From an uncultured Clostridium sp. (GTDB lineage Bacteria > Bacillota_I > Bacilli_A > RF39 > UBA660): DNA of 64,000 bases. The notes under the pieces are model-generated. The model had not been told where the DNA came from. It did not search any database and saw only the letters and a list, made by a program, of their open reading frames with translations. The position numbers were made by a program, and so were the translations under genes. This document shows positions 61,791-64,000 of this stretch, piece by piece. How positions within the stretch are numbered: position 1 is the first letter of the stretch; every line of letters begins with the position of its first letter. The stretch lies in the NCBI GenBank assembly GCA_902493795.1, contig CABUQZ010000007.1, forward strand, positions 10,509 through 74,508, read 5' to 3'.

Positions 61791-62144
61791 ATGTATAAAA
61801 TAATTCATCTAATAAGTGCATTAATAAGACAATTTGCATTGCCTAATCCATACATAAATATAATTGGTAATGAAACATATGCTGATTTGTTTAATATTTT
61901 TATTGGAGGAACAATATTACATTTTTTAGCATTCTTTTTAACAGGATGTGGATATACAAGAGGTGTAAATGATCCCGCATCAGGAAGTGCAGGATATCTT
62001 ATAAGTTATTGTTATTTAACTGGATTAATAACATTGCTAGGATATCTAATATCTAATGTAACATTCTTTATTATAAGCTTTATTGTTTTATATGTAATAT
62101 CATGTATAGTAGTTAATAAAGTATTTGATAAAAGTATTTTTTAA
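61791..62144 (+). CDS. Small integral membrane protein of unknown function
   Basis: A 117-residue protein with about four hydrophobic segments (IGGTILHFLAFFLTG; AGYLISYCYLTGLITLLGYLI; FFIISFIVLYVISCIVV). It begins 13 bp after the ATPase gene with aaggaggt, so both are probably expressed together; a two-gene defence unit with a membrane effector is possible, without proof. It is the last gene of the element. Confidence 0.6.
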   Translation: MYKIIHLISALIRQFALPNPYINIIGNETYADLFNIFIGGTILHFLAFFLTGCGYTRGVNDPASGSAGYLISYCYLTGLITLLGYLISNVTFFIISFIVLYVISCIVVNKVFDKSIF

Positions 62145-62246
62145 ATAATCAACGGAACCATTCTGAAGCCTAACCAAAATGCTTATAATAATATCTAATA
62201 TATTATATTTATTAGATTAAATTAAACCATTAATTCAAAATTAAAT

Positions 62247-62269
62247 TTTTAGGTACGATTTAGGTACGA
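62247..62269 (+). repeat. Right arm-type repeat pair
   Basis: An exact copy of the 23-bp block at 47242-47264, with two direct taggtacga units, 95 bp before the right core. Confidence 0.75.
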
Positions 62270-62292
62270 TGCCACTAAATGAAACTGGTTAA

Positions 62293-62309
62293 TTACGAAA
62301 ATATCATCA
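62293..62309. promoter_or_regulatory. Operator-like sequence near the right end
   Basis: The sequence ttacgaaaatatcatca matches the perfect operator at 51486-51502 at 15 of 17 positions. It lies between the right arm repeats and the right core. Confidence 0.5.
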
Positions 62310-62363
62310 ATTTATAGGCATTTTTCCAACAAAAAAGGGCACTTTTGACCATAAAAGTACCAA

Positions 62364-62381
62364 TCAACCAAAACCCCCTGA
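62364..62381 (+). repeat. Right attachment core (attR), 18 bp
   Basis: An exact copy of tcaaccaaaaccccctga from 47148-47165. It is followed at once by another terminator hairpin. Confidence 0.85.
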
Positions 62382-62382
62382 A

Positions 62383-62405
62383 GGAGCGCTAAGCGCTCCA
62401 TTTTT
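62383..62405 (+). terminator. Terminator hairpin directly after attR
   Basis: The perfect stem ggagcgc/gcgctcc with a three-base loop is followed by attttt. Before integration this would have been the end of the small RNA gene. Confidence 0.85.
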
Positions 62406-62441
62406 GTTTTATAAGTTTTTTAAATGATATTTGAAATTTCA

Positions 62442-62461
62442 AGATACCAAGCTAGATACCA
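62442..62461 (+). repeat. Arm-type repeat pair of an older element
   Basis: Two direct copies of agatacca with a 12-bp period lie 61 bp after the right core, the same layout as the left arm pair of the present element. Confidence 0.5.
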
Positions 62462-62529
62462 AATATCATTATCCAAATACTATGGTATAAATTTATTTAA
62501 GTTTAATTAATTATTTAAATTTAAATTAT

Positions 62530-62706
62530 CCATATTTTTTTTACATTTGTTAAATTATTTGGAAACAGATGAGCATATGTGTCTAATGTTTATTTTATAC
62601 TGGTATGACCTAAATATTTAGATACAGTAGTTACTGATTGACCAGTATTAAAAGTAAAGAAGCATAACTATATCTAAAAGAGTATAGTGGTATTCTTCTG
62701 ATATCT
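62530..62706 (-). pseudogene. Decayed tyrosine integrase, C-terminal fragment
   Basis: On the minus strand, across two frames and an internal stop, the translation reads DIRRIPLYSFRYSYASLLL, then GQSVTTVSKYLGHTSIK and TLDTYAHLF. This matches the end of tyrosine integrases (compare SIRLHDFRHSCASLLI, KFLGHTKIEETL and NTYSHMF in the intact integrase). The His of the first motif and the reading frame are lost. The N-terminal and most of the catalytic part are missing. It is the relic of an earlier element at the same site. Confidence 0.7.
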
Positions 62707-62708
62707 GC

Positions 62709-62884
62709 ATTTTTGCAATTTTTCTGAAACAAATAGACAAATTGAAGGAATAAGAACAACTGTTGAAGAAGCTTTATCAGACTTACAAGATATAAATCCT
62801 GAAAAAAGAGAAGATGAAACTACAAAATTAAAATTTAAAATAGTTGTTAAACTTACTAAAAAAATAAATTCAAAGATAATTTAA
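62709..62884 (+). pseudogene. Gene fragment of unknown family
   Basis: An open plus-strand frame ending at 62884 encodes SETNRQIEGIRTTVEEAL, then SDLQDINPEKREDET and KLKFKIVVKLTKKINSKII. It has no start codon or ribosome binding site and begins right at the edge of the integrase relic. It is probably a remnant of the older element; the source protein is not recognised. From 62885 to 63062 I see no gene or clear signal. Confidence 0.45.
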
Positions 62885-63062
62885 TTAAATGTTTAAGATA
62901 ATAATGCAAAAAAATAATGGATAAATTACATATAACAATTTGATCGGTTTATTTTGTCATCTAGATATTGAATAAATAAAAGGGATTCCAAGTAGCATAT
63001 CAATGAGAATTAGTTTTATTTTATTATATTTCAGTATCATTAATAAGTATAAAAAATGAATT

Positions 63063-63087
63063 AAAAAAACAGTCACATGACTGTTTT
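63063..63087 (-). terminator. Terminator of the surface-protein gene
   Basis: The perfect 10-bp inverted repeat aaaacagtca/tgactgtttt has a T7 run on the minus strand. Confidence 0.8.
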
Positions 63088-63096
63088 GAAAAATAA

Positions 63097-63860
63097 TTAG
63101 TTAATATCTACAAAATTGTATTTTGTCATTTCATCTTCTGTTGTTCCAGAAAAACCAGGTATTTCAAATTTCCATTTGCCATTTTCATAGTGGAATATAA
63201 CACCTAATGTCGAGTCATAACCATTATTGTTTTTTTCTGTATATGTGACCCAATAATAATTATTATCTCCTTTTTTTATAACTTTTGCACTTCCAGTAGT
63301 CCAAGTATTATATCCTAGTTCTCTTCTTTTTCCTTCAATTAATGTAAACGCAAGATTATCGTTTAATTCAAAATATTCTGAACTATTAATATCTACAAAA
63401 TTATATTTTGCTATTTCATCTTCTGTTGTTCCAGAAAAACCAGGTATTTCAAATTTCCATTCACCATTTTCATAGTGGAATATAACACCTAATGGAGATG
63501 AATAATAACCATCAATATTTGCATCAGTATATGTAACCCAATAATAATTATTATCCCCTTTCATTAATACTTTAGCACTTACTGTACTCCATGTATCATA
63601 ATTTAAACTTTTTCTCTTTGATTCTATCATTTTAAATGCTTGTTCACTCGTTAAATTTACTTCGTTATTTTGAGTATTATCGATTTTATTATTATTATTA
63701 TTTGTAGATGAATTAGTATTTTCTATATCATTGTTCGATTGAGAATTACTATCTTTACTTAATACTTTATCATTTATAATAAATCCTCCAATATCAATGA
63801 AATGACAACAAAAACGATTAATGCAATAATCAAAACATTATTTTTACTTTTTTCTTCCAT
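63097..63860 (-). pseudogene. Two-domain surface protein with a frameshift after the membrane anchor
   Basis: The good start is ATG at 63860 (site gaggag) and gives MEEKSKNNVLIIALIVFVVISLI, an anchor like that of the protein at 3858. A one-base frameshift near 63795 then leads to a stop; in the other frame the protein continues (GGFIINDKVLSKDSN, an Asn/Ser linker, LTSEQAFKMIESKRKS) into two 95-residue copies of the KGDNN...YNFVD domain. The intact downstream part could start at the ATG at 63630 but without a signal. Either the gene is broken or a base is missing from the assembly. Confidence 0.7.
63127..63630 (-). repeat. 285-bp tandem duplication inside the surface-protein gene
   Basis: The blocks starting at 63131 and 63416 share long identical stretches (for example tcatcttctgttgttccaga) at an exact 285-bp distance, which equals 95 codons. 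The duplication keeps the frame. Confidence 0.85.
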
Positions 63861-64000
63861 AAAATTACTCCTCTCTATCATAGGTAGTGTGTAGAGTTTC
63901 TACAACATCTACCTACTTTTTCTTTATATTTCAACGATTTTCTATATTTTTCCTAATCACTCCCTTTTTGAAGTGTTTTTTATATAGAATATCATTTTTA
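63861..64000. other. Intergenic sequence at the window end
   Basis: AT-rich sequence with the ribosome binding site of the minus-strand surface-protein gene at its left edge; I see no other gene or structured signal. Confidence 0.5.

Larger units (their letters stand above)
47148..62381. mobile_element. Integrated satellite-like element with a defence cargo (15.2 kb)
   Basis: It is bounded by an exact 18-bp direct repeat and contains arm-type repeats at both ends, a tyrosine integrase, a divergent repressor/Cro-like pair, an excisionase-like gene, a replication initiator, a loader-like gene, an HNH nuclease, a type I R-M system, an OLD/PARIS-like gene and four or five unknown genes. There are no terminase, portal, capsid or tail genes and no conjugation genes. 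The layout (int and repressor on one strand, rep module on the other) is typical of phage-inducible chromosomal islands and related satellites. Confidence 0.85.

Overview
The window comes from an AT-rich, spore-forming, anaerobic member of the Bacillota, probably a gut lineage of the Bacilli (RF39/Erysipelotrichales type). The evidence is stage IV sporulation protein A, a SpoVIF-like protein, two CotF-like coat proteins, a B-type RNase P RNA, pyruvate:ferredoxin oxidoreductase, RNase J and RNase Y, and Bacillus-like gene neighbourhoods (spoIVA-hup, recU-pbp1, gpsB-rnpB, rodZ-pgsA-recA-rny). TGA is used as a stop, so this is the standard bacterial code and not the Mycoplasma code. The exact taxon is inferred.

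Layout. Positions 1-2111: the 3' part of a large secreted-type protein and two WXG100-like small proteins, a possible type VII secretion substrate cluster. Positions 2154-8917: SpoVIF, glutamate racemase, a repeat-tailed surface protein, SpoIVA, HU, CCA-adding enzyme, DnaD and endonuclease III. Positions 8986-16386: a polyprenyl-type glycosyltransferase with a multi-spanning partner, an ECF sigma/anti-sigma pair, a D,D-carboxypeptidase, a ZIP metal transporter and a CPBP protease. Positions 16441-25493: PBP1-RecU, GpsB, RNase P RNA, a RodZ-like protein, PgsA, RecA and RNase Y. Positions 25554-37478: RNase J, an LCP wall-polymer ligase with PASTA-like repeats, a cohesin-like membrane protein next to a dockerin-bearing glucosaminidase, and an Alg14/Alg13-type split glycosyltransferase with a second multi-spanning partner. 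Positions 37607-46968: PFOR, a DHH phosphodiesterase, RecG, coat proteins and a putative metallopeptidase.

Positions 47148-62381 are a 15.2-kb integrated element bounded by an 18-bp direct repeat (tcaaccaaaaccccctga). It has an integrase, a divergent CI/Cro-like switch, an excisionase-like gene, a replication initiator, a likely helicase loader and an HNH nuclease, but no packaging or structural genes. Its cargo is a complete type I restriction-modification system with a small Cys-rich ORF inside it, plus an OLD/PARIS-like ATPase-TOPRIM protein. It reads as a phage satellite (PICI-like) or a stripped prophage carrying a defence island.

The main novelty candidates concern RNA. The attachment site is the C-rich single-stranded segment of what looks like an undescribed small RNA gene (47092-47195), with a consensus promoter, two hairpins, a CCCCCUGA motif and a terminator. 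Integration swaps the terminator, so each element brings its own, and a decayed integrase just beyond the right end shows that the site was used before. A second promoter-hairpins-terminator small RNA lies on the minus strand at 42145-42248. The loop of its terminator is perfectly complementary over 9 nt to the C-rich motif of the first RNA, so the two may form an sRNA/sponge pair. All calls were made by eye from the sequence; no database search was run.
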